DNA of 64,000 nt from an uncultured Clostridia bacterium (GCA_944380765.1 CALWIO010000006.1:1-64000), one strand, 5' to 3'; counted from the stretch's first letter, positions 17,099 through 25,775 are shown. The notes: generated by a model from the letters alone, not told the origin. A program made the numbers and translations.

Positions 17099-18019
17099 TT
17101 ATCTCCACTCCCTGATAACCTGCGGATTTTCAAAAATCTCGTCAAGTTTACGGAAGAAAGGCACTATATCGCCGTAATCGAGAGCGCGGTGGTCCATGGC
17201 GAAAGTTATGGGCAGTACCGAACGGATTTCAATTTTTTCCTTGCCCTCTTCGTCCTTTACCACAACCGGACGGCGCTGTACAGCGTTAATGGCGAAAGCG
17301 GTAACCTGAGGCGGAATAATTTCAAGCAGGAAGCACATACCCTTCTGCTCGCGGTGGATTGAGCCGAGGTTCGAGATGGTTGTGGTACCCTGCTCAATAT
17401 CGTGTTTTGTGAGCCTGTCCTCAACAGGGATTGAGTAGTATTCCTTCTTTTCCTCTCCGGTAAGAGTCCTTACCCTGTGCTTGCCGGTCTTTGAGCCTAT
17501 AAGGCGGTTGATTGTCTGCTTTATTTTGCCGTGTTTGAGCCCGTTAAGGGTATTGTCAAGCGAAACCTCAAACATAACCTCGTTCATATTGCTGTTTTTA
17601 AGCCGGCGTACCGTATCGTTTATGGTTTCGGTCATCTCGCTCAATGTTTTGTTTTCCATATTGTGAAGATTAACGGTCATCATTGAGCCGTCGGGCAGCA
17701 GTATGGGCATTGAAATATCAATATTATCATGATAATTAAGGCAGCCTCTTACCAGCTTGCGGTTAAAGGTAAGAGTACAGTTCATTTTGGGAGCTTCTTT
17801 GAGGCCCTCGCAGATAGCTTTCATAACTACTGTGTTGACGGTTATCTTTTTGCCGGGGTCGGTACAGCCCTCGTTGAGCTTTTTACACTCCGCCATAAAT
17901 TCGGTAGCGTCCACCTCATAGCTCATTGTGGCGTGGGGAATCTGCTCCCAGCTTTCGGCCGTCATATTTGAAACTATTTTTCTTCCTATTCCGAAATGTT
18001 CTTTTCTGTAAACTGCCAT
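17099..18019 (-). CDS. Orphan 2-oxoacid dehydrogenase E2-type acyltransferase domain protein
   Basis: The 306-residue protein aligns by eye with the catalytic (CAT-fold) core of dihydrolipoamide acyltransferases. An early PHATMSYEVD strand is followed by a central TTTISNLGSI motif. The C-terminal catalytic block is FAMDHRALDYGD (His near residue 283). The canonical HxxxDG reads HxxxDY here. There is no N-terminal lipoyl or E1/E3-binding domain, and no E1 or E3 gene nearby, so it cannot work as a normal E2 by itself. It lies 26 bp behind the CoA-transferase in one unit, so a CoA-linked acyl transfer is plausible. RBS AAGGAGA before ATG 18019. Confidence 0.75.
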   Translation of the reverse strand: MAVYRKEHFGIGRKIVSNMTAESWEQIPHATMSYEVDATEFMAECKKLNEGCTDPGKKITVNTVVMKAICEGLKEAPKMNCTLTFNRKLVRGCLNYHDNIDISMPILLPDGSMMTVNLHNMENKTLSEMTETINDTVRRLKNSNMNEVMFEVSLDNTLNGLKHGKIKQTINRLIGSKTGKHRVRTLTGEEKKEYYSIPVEDRLTKHDIEQGTTTISNLGSIHREQKGMCFLLEIIPPQVTAFAINAVQRRPVVVKDEEGKEKIEIRSVLPITFAMDHRALDYGDIVPFFRKLDEIFENPQVIREWR

Positions 18020-18045
18020 AATTTTCTCCTTGTTTATGTAGTTGT

Positions 18046-19344
18046 TTATAATTTTTCCGAGAATCTTCTTTCAAAAGCCTCGGTAAGTTCTTCGCGGAAA
18101 TTGGGGTGCGCAATTTTTATAAGCTCCCTCGCGCGGTCTTTCATTGTTTTGCCTTTGAGCTGAGCTATGCCGTATTCGGTTACGATATAATTCACATCGT
18201 TGCGGGTTGTTGTGACCGCAGAGTGGTCGGTTATTTTGGTAACGATTTTTGAAATGGTGTTCCCCCGCGCCGTGGAGGGCATGGCGATTATCGAGCGTCC
18301 GCCTCGGCTCATGGTAGCTCCGCGGACAAAGTCAACCTGACCGCCCACTCCCGAAAACTGGTCTATGCCGATGGTATCCGAAACAACCTGCCCCATTAAG
18401 TCAACCTGAATACATGAATTGACTGAAACCATATTGTTGTTGAGCGCTATAATCATCGGGTGATTTACATATTCAATGGGGTACATCTCAATATCCGGAT
18501 TATTGTCGATAAAATCAAACAGCCGGCGTGTTCCGAAAGCGAAACCCAGAACGGTTTTGCCGGGGTGAAGCGTCTTTTTTGAGTTGTTTATAACTCCGCT
18601 TTCAATAAGGTCAACTACGCCGTCGCCCACCATTTCGGAATGAAGCCCCAGATCCTTTTTGTTTTTAAGCTGTTCGCAGATGGCGTTGGGTATTCCTCCG
18701 ATTCCAAGCTGCAAGCAGTCGCCGTCGTGAATAAGCGAAGCGCAGTTGGCGCCTATCTGACGCTCCACATCGGTAAGCGCGGGAGAGGGAACCTCCGGCA
18801 GAGGCTCGTCGCACTCAACAAAGCAGTCAAAAGCGGAAATATGCTTTCTTGCCTTGCCGAAAGTGCGCGGCACAAACTTATTGACCTGCGCTATTTTAAC
18901 CTCGCAGTAGGAAAGCGTGCTTTCAATATAATCGGCGTTTGTGCCCAGCGAAACATACCCGTCCTCATCGGGCGGACAAACCGACATTACGGTTACTCTG
19001 GGCTTGATTACATTTTTCAGCACCGAGGGTATCTCATAAAAATGGCAGGTGGTGAAATCCGCTATTCCTCCGGAAATCGCCTTGCGGTTTGAGTGAGAAG
19101 CGAAAAACGAATGATATGAAAAATGCCCCCTGACCTCGTCCTTTATCCACGGAGTGTCGCCCAGAAGAAGCATATTTATTATTTCTACATCTTTAAAATC
19201 GGCATAATTTTCAAACATAGCCCTTTCAATTCCGCGCGGTTCACCGCAGCCGAAAGAGGTAACTATTTTATCCCCGTCTTTTATGAGCTTTACAGCTTCA
19301 TTCGCCGTCATAAGTTTACTTTTGTATTCTTCCTGCCAGTTCAT
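18046..19344 (-). CDS. Butyrate/4-hydroxybutyrate-type CoA-transferase
   Basis: The 432-residue protein is a full-length Cat2/acetyl-CoA hydrolase-family enzyme. Visible motifs are GIGGIPNAIC, the catalytic Glu237 in HSEMVGDG, the oxyanion-site GFAFGTRRL, and DFVRGATMSRGG near the C-terminus. The family moves CoA between acetate and butyrate, 4-hydroxybutyrate or propionate. In gut Clostridia the commonest role is butyryl-CoA:acetate transfer, the last step of butyrate formation. Exact substrate is not readable. No crotonase or acyl-CoA dehydrogenase genes are in the window. Start ATG 19344 with GGTGG upstream. Confidence 0.85.
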   Translation of the reverse strand: MNWQEEYKSKLMTANEAVKLIKDGDKIVTSFGCGEPRGIERAMFENYADFKDVEIINMLLLGDTPWIKDEVRGHFSYHSFFASHSNRKAISGGIADFTTCHFYEIPSVLKNVIKPRVTVMSVCPPDEDGYVSLGTNADYIESTLSYCEVKIAQVNKFVPRTFGKARKHISAFDCFVECDEPLPEVPSPALTDVERQIGANCASLIHDGDCLQLGIGGIPNAICEQLKNKKDLGLHSEMVGDGVVDLIESGVINNSKKTLHPGKTVLGFAFGTRRLFDFIDNNPDIEMYPIEYVNHPMIIALNNNMVSVNSCIQVDLMGQVVSDTIGIDQFSGVGGQVDFVRGATMSRGGRSIIAMPSTARGNTISKIVTKITDHSAVTTTRNDVNYIVTEYGIAQLKGKTMKDRARELIKIAHPNFREELTEAFERRFSEKL

Positions 19345-19375
19345 TATACTTCCACCCTATTTTAAAATCGGATTT

Positions 19376-19426
19376 ATTATACAGCTTTTGCCGTTATTGT
19401 TCAATAGCCTTGTGATATATTTACAA
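19376..19426 (-). promoter_or_regulatory. CoA-transferase promoter with a Rex-like half-palindrome
   Basis: GTTCAA complement TTGAAC (19404-19399) and TATAAT (19381-19376) are 17 bp apart. Next to the -35, 19410-19426 reads TTGTGATATATTTACAA on the plus strand. It resembles the redox repressor Rex site (TTGTGA-N6-TCACAA) but is one base short and imperfect. Confidence 0.5.
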
Positions 19427-19567
19427 TATTTTAACATTTTATCGGCATTTTGCACAACATTATAAATTGCTGAAATTAAAAATAATGCTAACTGCGCATA
19501 TTTTTACAGTTTTTATATTGTAAAAAATTTAGTAAAAATTTTGTAAATTAAGACAATGCTTTTGCGA

Positions 19568-19596
19568 TTGAAAGAGGTTCCCCGTTATGTTAAAAT
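19568..19596 (+). promoter_or_regulatory. Promoter of the GPH symporter gene
   Basis: TTGAAA and TAAAAT are spaced 17 bp apart, 22 nt before the start codon at 19618. Confidence 0.6.
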
Positions 19597-19617
19597 GCTT
19601 TTATGGGGAGTGATCGT

Positions 19618-21060
19618 ATGAAATACATTACGAAAAAGGAAAAATCCAGCTTTTATCTGGGACTTACCGGTCAGAATATTGTGTATTCCTTTATAGGCGG
19701 CTCTTTTTTTACATACTTTATGACGGACATAGCGCTTTTCCCTGCAATCGCTGTTTCGGCTCTGCTTTTCATTATGAAAGCGTGGGACGGAATAAACGAC
19801 CCGATTGTAGGCTCCTTGATTGACCGTCACCGCTTTAAAAACGGTGAAAAGCTCAGGCCGTTTTTAAAATACATGCCCCTGCCGGTAGGCATTACAACCG
19901 TTTTGCTTTTCCTTGTGTTTTCCACAGACGACAAGCTGTTGTGGCTGAGAATTTCGTATTTTATAATTATGTACCTTGCCTGGGACATTGTATATACCGT
20001 TCAGGATGTGGCTATGTGGGGAATTACCTCCTGCGTTTCGCCTGACGGAAACGAGCGCGACAGTTTTGTGAAATGGGCGAGAACGATAGGTTCGTGCGTT
20101 TACGGCGTTTTCGGAATGGGTATTCCTATGGTAATTGAAATGACGGCAAACGCCCTTAAAAGTCCGCTGGCGGTTATGACTCTTGTTTTCGCGGCGGTTT
20201 TGGGACTGGGCGGAGCGCTTTTAAGCTACCGCTCATACGCCGTGCAGGAGCGTATCAGAGTCAATCCGCAGAAGCAGCAGCAATCCTTTAAGGAAAGTTT
20301 TTCGCTTCTGTTTAAAAACAAAATGCTGATGCTCGTCACCCTTTCAAATATTTTGGCGGCTTTCGGATTCGGAAGTCAGCTTGTGACATATTTCTTTAAA
20401 TACAAAATCCCGGCGGACTTTATAGGCTCAGCCTCGATTATCGGCGCGCTGGGACTCACCACAATATACGCCGCTATAACCTCCGCTCCCGGATTTATAG
20501 GTATGATTTTCGCCGACAAGATGAAAAAGCTCTTCGGCTCTTACGCAAACGCAATTATTTTTATGCACGCCTGCAACATAGCCGTCCGTATTGCCGCCTA
20601 CTTTGTGGGTTACAGCGGCATAAACCTGTGGATAGGAATGGCTCTTATAGGACTCGGCTGTATTCCCATGGGCGCTTCATCAATCGCTCAGACCTCCATT
20701 TTCTGTGACAGCATTGACTATATGGAATGGAAAACCGGAAAGCGCACTGAGGGAATCACCTTTTCCATGCAGACCTTTTTTACAAAAATTTCCAGCGGCA
20801 TAACCGCCGGACTTGCCGTGCTGGCGCTTCACTTTATGGATTACCGTGCGGTTGACGACAGCGCCGCTGTATTTACAGGCACTCAGTCACAGGCGTTTGA
20901 AAACCTTATATGGCCCCTTGTTATACTTACTCCCGCAGCCGCGAGCCTGCTTGCCATAATACCCATTTTGTTTATACGCTACTCTCCCGCTCAGAGGGCG
21001 CAGGTTGAAAGCGAGCTTCAACAGCGCAGAAATCAAGCCGAGCCGCAGACAGCGAAATAA
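19618..21060 (+). CDS. GPH-family sugar:cation symporter (MelB/XylP-like)
   Basis: The 480-residue polytopic protein has the glycoside-pentoside-hexuronide family signature AWDGINDPIVGSLIDRHR near residue 58. A later D-SIDYMEWKTGKRTEG block precedes helix 11, and about twelve hydrophobic segments are visible. The family imports glycosides or hexuronides with sodium or protons. No glycosidase is adjacent, so the sugar is open; uxaC elsewhere in the window makes a hexuronide one option. Start ATG 19618 has GGGGAG 7-8 nt upstream. The in-frame ATG at 19603 overlaps that site. Confidence 0.85.
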   Translation: MKYITKKEKSSFYLGLTGQNIVYSFIGGSFFTYFMTDIALFPAIAVSALLFIMKAWDGINDPIVGSLIDRHRFKNGEKLRPFLKYMPLPVGITTVLLFLVFSTDDKLLWLRISYFIIMYLAWDIVYTVQDVAMWGITSCVSPDGNERDSFVKWARTIGSCVYGVFGMGIPMVIEMTANALKSPLAVMTLVFAAVLGLGGALLSYRSYAVQERIRVNPQKQQQSFKESFSLLFKNKMLMLVTLSNILAAFGFGSQLVTYFFKYKIPADFIGSASIIGALGLTTIYAAITSAPGFIGMIFADKMKKLFGSYANAIIFMHACNIAVRIAAYFVGYSGINLWIGMALIGLGCIPMGASSIAQTSIFCDSIDYMEWKTGKRTEGITFSMQTFFTKISSGITAGLAVLALHFMDYRAVDDSAAVFTGTQSQAFENLIWPLVILTPAAASLLAIIPILFIRYSPAQRAQVESELQQRRNQAEPQTAK

Positions 21061-21090
21061 AAGCCGCCGATTACGGCGCACATCACAAAA

Positions 21091-21119
21091 AAGCCGGACG
21101 AATAAATTTCGTCCGGCTT
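21091..21119. terminator. Bidirectional terminator between symporter and trxB
   Basis: A perfect 12-bp stem AAGCCGGACGAA/TTCGTCCGGCTT with a 5-nt loop; A-run before it and TTTATTAT after it. Confidence 0.85.
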
Positions 21120-21134
21120 AATGTTTATTATAAA

Positions 21135-22055
21135 TTATTTAAGAGAGTCCACGAATCTGCACGCGGCAAGCGCCGCAACCGCTCCGTCCGCGGCAGCCGT
21201 AGTTACCTGACGGACAGCCTTTGTCCGGCAGTCTCCCGCGGCATAGATGCCCGCCGCCGAGTTTTCGGGAACACAGCTTTCCCCTGCCGAAATATAGCCG
21301 TATTCATCGAGCGGCACAACATTTTTAAAAGGCTCGTTTTCCGGCTTCTGACCGACCGCTACAAACACTCCGTCAACCGCAAGCTCACGCTCGCCCTCGG
21401 GAGAAGCTATTTTTATGCCCTCTAAGCTGCCGTCGCCCAAAAGCTGCGTAACGGTGCTTGAAAAAATAATTTCAACATTCGGGCGTTTTTCCAGTTCGCG
21501 CGCCAAAAGCTCCTCGCCCGTTAAAAACGCCAGATTCTGAACGACATACACCTTTTTGCATATATCGCTGAGCATAACGGCTTCTTGCAGCGCGGTATTT
21601 CCGCCGCCGATAACAGCCACAACGCCGTCTTTGTAAAACGCGCCGTCGCATACCGCGCAGTAGGAAACACCCTCGCCGGTAAGCTCCTCCTCACGGGGAA
21701 GCCCCAGCCGCCTGTGCTCCGAGCCGGAAGCTATTATTACCGCTTTCGCGCCGTACTCGGCGTTCTCGCATTTAACGGTAAAGTTTCCGCCCTCGCCCGT
21801 AATGCCGGTAACCGTTTCCATTTCTATTTCCGCGCCCTGGCTGAGCACCTGGTCAACCAGCTTGTCCGCCAGCTCAACGCCGCTGAGCTCCTTAAAGCAG
21901 GGATAGTTTTCCACCCGCGGAGAATGAGTAATCTGACCTCCGAAAGTGGATTTTTCAATAATCAGAACGCTTTTGCCCGCGCGCCTGGCATACAGCGCCG
22001 CCGTTAATCCCGACGGCCCCGCGCCGACTATCGCTATATCGTAAATATTTTCCAT
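21135..22055 (-). CDS. trxB: Thioredoxin reductase
   Basis: The 306-residue flavoprotein has the FAD motif GAGPSGLTAALYA (11-23), the redox pair CAVC (133-136), an NADPH motif GGGNTA and a C-terminal GIYAAGDCR. It reduces a thioredoxin/glutaredoxin-type disulfide using NADPH or, in some clostridia, ferredoxin. The ATG at 22055 begins 1 nt after the nrdD stop, so the genes are translationally coupled. The fused glutaredoxin-like domain of NrdD is a likely direct partner. Confidence 0.92.
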   Translation of the reverse strand: MENIYDIAIVGAGPSGLTAALYARRAGKSVLIIEKSTFGGQITHSPRVENYPCFKELSGVELADKLVDQVLSQGAEIEMETVTGITGEGGNFTVKCENAEYGAKAVIIASGSEHRRLGLPREEELTGEGVSYCAVCDGAFYKDGVVAVIGGGNTALQEAVMLSDICKKVYVVQNLAFLTGEELLARELEKRPNVEIIFSSTVTQLLGDGSLEGIKIASPEGERELAVDGVFVAVGQKPENEPFKNVVPLDEYGYISAGESCVPENSAAGIYAAGDCRTKAVRQVTTAAADGAVAALAACRFVDSLK

Positions 22056-22056
22056 A

Positions 22057-24444
22057 TCAGTGTGAAACGCCCTCGGCAAACGCCTTGATATTTGAAAGGT
22101 TAACTATTTTTTCAGCCTTTCCGCCGGCGGTGCGCACAAGCGTGGGAGCCTGACGGATATCGTACTCCTTGGCAAGCTCGGGATTTTCGGCCGCGTTGAC
22201 AACTTCAAACTCTATTCCGGCTTTTTCAAGAAGATGCTTTGCCATTTTGCAGTTGGGGCAGGTCGAGGTTGAGAAAAGCACCAGCTTATCCTCGGCCGCC
22301 GGAGCGCAGCATTCGCTGTCTGCGGTCACATCGACATCAGCCTTCTTAGAGGGCTTTACGCCGTCGAATTTAGAGAAGGAATACACCTTTCTGTCCTTGA
22401 ACTCCTGAGATTTGCCGTCGTTCCAGTTCTTTACGGGACGGTAATATCCGGTGATACGGCTGTAAACCTCGGTATCCTCTCCGCAGTGCGGGCAGGTGTA
22501 AACCTCACCGGCAATATAGCCGTGATTCTTACATACTGAATATGTGGGCGACATGGTATAATAGGGCAGCTTGTAATTTTCCGCAATAGTGCGTACAAGA
22601 GCCGCGGCGCTCTGCCATGAGGGCAGCTTTTCGCCTAAGAAAGCGTGGAATACTGTACCCGAAGTATAGAGCGTCTGAAGGTCGTCCTGAACATCAAGCG
22701 CGGCAAAAATATCGTCTGTGTAACCAACGGGAAGATGCGAAGAGTTGGTGTAGTAAGGAGCCTCGCCCTGTGTGGGGTCGGAAGCCGTGATAATATCGGG
22801 GAAGCGTTTAAGGTCATGCTTGGCAAGACGGAAGCTGGTGGACTCGGCGGGAGTGGCTTCAAGGTTATAAAGGTCGCCGTACTCCTCCTGATAGTCGGAG
22901 AGCTTGTTGCGCATGAAGTTGAGAACTTCCTTCGCGAAATCCTGCGTTTCCTTATGGGTAAGGTCTTTTCTGAGCCATTTTGCGTTGAGTCCGACCTCGT
23001 TCATACCCACAAGACCGATTGTGGAGAAGTGATTGTTGAATGTGCCGAGGTATCTCTTGGTGTAGGGATAAAGTCCCGAATCAAGCAGCTTTGTTATTAC
23101 CTCACGCTTGATTTTAAGAGAACGGGCGGCAATATCCATCATTCTTTCAAGACGGCTGAAAAACTCCTCTCTGTCCTTAGCGAGATACGCTATTCTGGGA
23201 AGGTTGATTGTAACAACGCCAACCGAGCCGGTGCTCTCGCCGCTGCCGAAGAAGCCGCCGGATTTTTTGCGCAGCTCGCGAAGGTCAAGACGCAGACGGC
23301 AGCACATTGAGCGCACATCGCTGGGCTCCATATCGGAATTGATATAGTTTGAGAAATATGGCGTGCCGTATTTTGCGGTCATCTCAAAGAGAAGCTTATT
23401 GTTCTCGGTTTCGGACCAGTCAAAGTCACGGGTGATTGAATAGGTGGGAATGGGATACTGGAAGCCTCTGCCGTTGGCGTCGCCCTCGATCATAATTTCG
23501 ATAAAGGCGCGGTTTACCATATCCATTTCCTTTTTGCAGTCCTTGTACTTGAAGTCCATTTCCTTGCCGCCGACAATAGCGTTAAGCTCCGCCAAGTCAT
23601 TGGGTACTGTCCAGTCAAGGGTGATGTTTGTAAACGGCGACTGCGTGCCCCAGCGAGAGGGTGTGTTAACGCCGTAAATGAAGGACTGAATGCACTGCTT
23701 GACCTCTTTGTATGACAAGTTATCTACCTTTACAAAGGGAGCAAGGTATGTGTCGAACGAAGAGAACGCCTGAGCGCCCGCCCACTCGTTCTGCATAATA
23801 CCCAAGAAGTTAACCATCTGATTACAGAGGGTTGAAAGGTGGGAAGCGGGTGAAGAAGTGATCTTTCCGGGCACGCCGCCGAGTCCCTCCTGAATAAGCT
23901 GTTTAAGCGACCAGCCCGCGCAGTAGCCGGTAAGCATTGAAAGGTCATGAATGTGAATATCGGCGTTTCTGTGAGCGTTGGCGATTTCATCGTCATAGAC
24001 CTCGGACAGCCAGTAGTTGGCTGTTATTGCGCCTGAGTTTGAAAGGATAAGTCCGCCTACCGAATAGGTAACGGTGGAATTTTCCTTAACGCGCCAGTCG
24101 TTTACCTGAAGATAGTTGTTGACAATCTCCTTATAGTCAAGCAGGGTAGCGTTAAGGTTACGCAGTTTCTCCCTCTGGCGGCGGTAAAGTATATAAGCTT
24201 TCGCCACATCGGCATAACCCGCCTGAACAAGCACCGACTCAACGCTGTCCTGAATGTCCTCAACGGCAATGTGATGGTCCTTTATTTTAGGCTCAAAATC
24301 CGCAGTTACTTTAAGCGCGAGGAAATCAATGATATTGTCATTGTAATCTTTTTCCTGAGCCTCAAACGCAAGGCGTATTGCGTCGGCTATTTTCTGCAAA
24401 TTAAAATCTGCTATTTTCCCGTCTCTCTTTAAAACGTTATACAT
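22057..24444 (-). CDS. nrdD: Class III anaerobic ribonucleoside-triphosphate reductase with C-terminal glutaredoxin-like domain
   Basis: The 795-residue enzyme has an N-terminal ATP-cone (1-90). The catalytic barrel carries GYCAGWSL and SMCCRL cysteines and GVVTINLPRI. The C-terminal zinc site is Cys-x-N-H with CPHCG, and the glycyl-radical loop is RITGYYRPV. After a short linker (ADSECCAPAAED) about 75 further residues form a glutaredoxin-like fold with CPNC and the cis-Pro segment IRQAPTLV. It makes dNTPs from NTPs without oxygen. The fused domain and the coupled trxB suggest dithiol rather than formate reduction. ATG 24444 has AGGAGA 8 nt upstream. Confidence 0.93.
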   Translation of the reverse strand: MYNVLKRDGKIADFNLQKIADAIRLAFEAQEKDYNDNIIDFLALKVTADFEPKIKDHHIAVEDIQDSVESVLVQAGYADVAKAYILYRRQREKLRNLNATLLDYKEIVNNYLQVNDWRVKENSTVTYSVGGLILSNSGAITANYWLSEVYDDEIANAHRNADIHIHDLSMLTGYCAGWSLKQLIQEGLGGVPGKITSSPASHLSTLCNQMVNFLGIMQNEWAGAQAFSSFDTYLAPFVKVDNLSYKEVKQCIQSFIYGVNTPSRWGTQSPFTNITLDWTVPNDLAELNAIVGGKEMDFKYKDCKKEMDMVNRAFIEIMIEGDANGRGFQYPIPTYSITRDFDWSETENNKLLFEMTAKYGTPYFSNYINSDMEPSDVRSMCCRLRLDLRELRKKSGGFFGSGESTGSVGVVTINLPRIAYLAKDREEFFSRLERMMDIAARSLKIKREVITKLLDSGLYPYTKRYLGTFNNHFSTIGLVGMNEVGLNAKWLRKDLTHKETQDFAKEVLNFMRNKLSDYQEEYGDLYNLEATPAESTSFRLAKHDLKRFPDIITASDPTQGEAPYYTNSSHLPVGYTDDIFAALDVQDDLQTLYTSGTVFHAFLGEKLPSWQSAAALVRTIAENYKLPYYTMSPTYSVCKNHGYIAGEVYTCPHCGEDTEVYSRITGYYRPVKNWNDGKSQEFKDRKVYSFSKFDGVKPSKKADVDVTADSECCAPAAEDKLVLFSTSTCPNCKMAKHLLEKAGIEFEVVNAAENPELAKEYDIRQAPTLVRTAGGKAEKIVNLSNIKAFAEGVSH

Positions 24445-24480
24445 AAAAAATTCTCCTATCAACTTTTGATGACGAAATAC

Positions 24481-24509
24481 AGTATAGCCTTTTTGTCACC
24501 GTTTGTCAA
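24481..24509 (-). promoter_or_regulatory. nrdD-trxB promoter
   Basis: Consensus TTGACA (24509-24504) and TATACT (24486-24481) with 17-bp spacing. It lies downstream of two NrdR-like boxes. Confidence 0.8.
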
Positions 24510-24516
24510 TAGGAAA

Positions 24517-24564
24517 ATACAAGATATAGTAATATTTTTTTAATTCGTTCACAAGATATTGTGT
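24517..24564 (-). promoter_or_regulatory. Tandem NrdR-like boxes upstream of nrdD
   Basis: Two 16-mers match the NrdR consensus ACACWATATATWGTGT. They are ACACAATATCTTGTGA (24564-24549, minus strand) and a weaker TTACTATATCTTGTAT (24532-24517). Their centres are 32 bp apart, about three helical turns, the spacing expected for cooperative NrdR binding. The nearer box ends 7 bp before the -35. The farther box overlaps the nrdG stop codon. Confidence 0.75.
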
Positions 24565-25253
24565 CAAAAACCTCTTAATTCCGCTGAGGGAATATACTTT
24601 TTCGCCGTTTTCAACAAGTTTTTCATCTCATTTTCGTCATATCCGCTAAACCCTTCGGCGATAAGGTCGCCGGAGTCTATGAACCCCTGCAAAAAATATT
24701 TTTCCGCTCCGGCAATCATTTCGCCTATTTTTGCAATATCCTGCTGTGTGTGCAGCTCTTTTACCACGGTTGTTCTGAACTCGTATTCCACAGTGCCGGA
24801 CAGTAAAAACTCTATGCTCTCCTCAATCGGTGTAAAGTTAAGGTCCTTTACACCAGTTGTGAGGGCGTACTTCTCTCGGCAGTTCTTTATGTCCATAGCG
24901 GCATAATCCACAAGTCCTGCCGAAACGGCGTTTTTAAGCATTTCCGGCTTATAGCCGTTTGTGTCGAGCTTTACCGAGTAGTCTTTTTTCTTTATTTCGT
25001 CAAGAAAATTCAGAAGGTCCCTTTGCAGGGTAGGCTCTCCCCCGGTTACGCAGACTCCGCCGAGCACGCCGCGTCTGTGTTCCAGAAAAGAAAAGAACTC
25101 CTCCTCGGTCATAAGCTCGCCCGGTCCGCCGACCACAAGCGAAGCGTTATGGCAAAAGGGGCAGCGGAAATTGCAGCCCGCGGTAAACACGGTGCAGGCA
25201 ATTTTGCCCGGATAATCAAGCAGCGTTAATTTTTGAAGTCCGGCTATAACCAT
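24564..25253 (-). CDS. nrdG: Anaerobic ribonucleotide reductase-activating protein (radical SAM)
   Basis: The 229-residue protein has the radical SAM motif CNFRCPFC near residue 27 and the SAM-binding VTGGEPTLQ. It is preceded by LTLLDYPGKIACTVFTAG, typical of the NrdG/PflA-like activases found beside NrdD in Clostridia. It reductively cleaves SAM to install the glycyl radical on NrdD. The ATG at 25253 has GGAG 7 nt upstream; a longer in-frame start at 25289 has none. nrdD follows after 119 nt with its own promoter, so the two can be expressed separately. Confidence 0.9.
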   Translation of the reverse strand: MVIAGLQKLTLLDYPGKIACTVFTAGCNFRCPFCHNASLVVGGPGELMTEEEFFSFLEHRRGVLGGVCVTGGEPTLQRDLLNFLDEIKKKDYSVKLDTNGYKPEMLKNAVSAGLVDYAAMDIKNCREKYALTTGVKDLNFTPIEESIEFLLSGTVEYEFRTTVVKELHTQQDIAKIGEMIAGAEKYFLQGFIDSGDLIAEGFSGYDENEMKNLLKTAKKYIPSAELRGF

Positions 25254-25345
25254 AAAAATTCTCCTGTTTTTAGCTGTTTTCCCGAACATCAGCCGTCAGG
25301 CGGTTTGTTTGCAGCCGGGAAGCTTACAGCTTGTTTTGCAAGTTC

Positions 25346-25374
25346 ATTTTACCACAGCGCCTTTGATTTTTCAA
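25346..25374 (-). promoter_or_regulatory. nrdG promoter
   Basis: TTGAAA and TAAAAT on the minus strand with 17-bp spacing, about 93 nt before ATG 25253. No NrdR-like box is visible here. Confidence 0.55.
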
Positions 25375-25403
25375 CTCGCCTCATTTTATAAAAGCAGGAA
25401 AAT

Positions 25404-25625
25404 TTATGCGTTTTCAAAATAAAAGTCTTCAAGCACGCAGTCCAGATGCTCCGGCTCTACCTGACCTTCGTTTAGCCGCGCGGCGAGCGCCGCAACAGCC
25501 TCCCTGTCGCTTGAAACATCAAAAAGCGTTTTAACATTACCGCCCGCGTCATAAACGCGCAGACCGTAAGTTTTAACGCTTTTACCCTCTATTATAATTT
25601 TGTGGCTGAACATTTCGTACCGCAT
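25404..25625 (-). CDS. Small protein resembling DUF6514
   Basis: A 73-residue protein with a beta-rich start (KTYGLRVYDAGGNVKTLFDV) and an end (VAALAARLNEGQVEPEHLDC, VLEDFYFENA) like the DUF6514 family of Clostridia. That assignment is by recall and not verified. No catalytic motif, signal or membrane segment is present. ATG 25625 follows GAGGG. A fully consensus promoter precedes it, so it is probably well expressed. Function unknown. Confidence 0.65.
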   Translation of the reverse strand: MRYEMFSHKIIIEGKSVKTYGLRVYDAGGNVKTLFDVSSDREAVAALAARLNEGQVEPEHLDCVLEDFYFENA

Positions 25626-25648
25626 AATCTAACCCTCTTACAAGGTCG

Positions 25649-25677
25649 ATTATATAATAAATGTGTCATTTTGTCAA
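25649..25677 (-). promoter_or_regulatory. Consensus promoter of the DUF6514-like gene
   Basis: TTGACA (25677-25672), 17 bp, TATAAT (25654-25649): a perfect sigma-A promoter on the minus strand. Confidence 0.8.
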
Positions 25678-25741
25678 CTTTTTTGCGCTGATTTTTTTAC
25701 CCGTTTTATTTAAGTAAAAAATTATACCGTCACGCGGAAAA

Positions 25742-25775
25742 GTCTTGTGTAAAGGCTATAAACTTTATACAAGAC
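25742..25775. repeat. 13-bp inverted repeat upstream of ogt
   Basis: GTCTTGTGTAAAG (25742-25754) and CTTTATACAAGAC (25763-25775) pair along their full length with one G-U. No T-run follows, so it is not a terminator. It lies between the two divergent promoters, so it may be an operator or an RNA hairpin. Confidence 0.6.
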
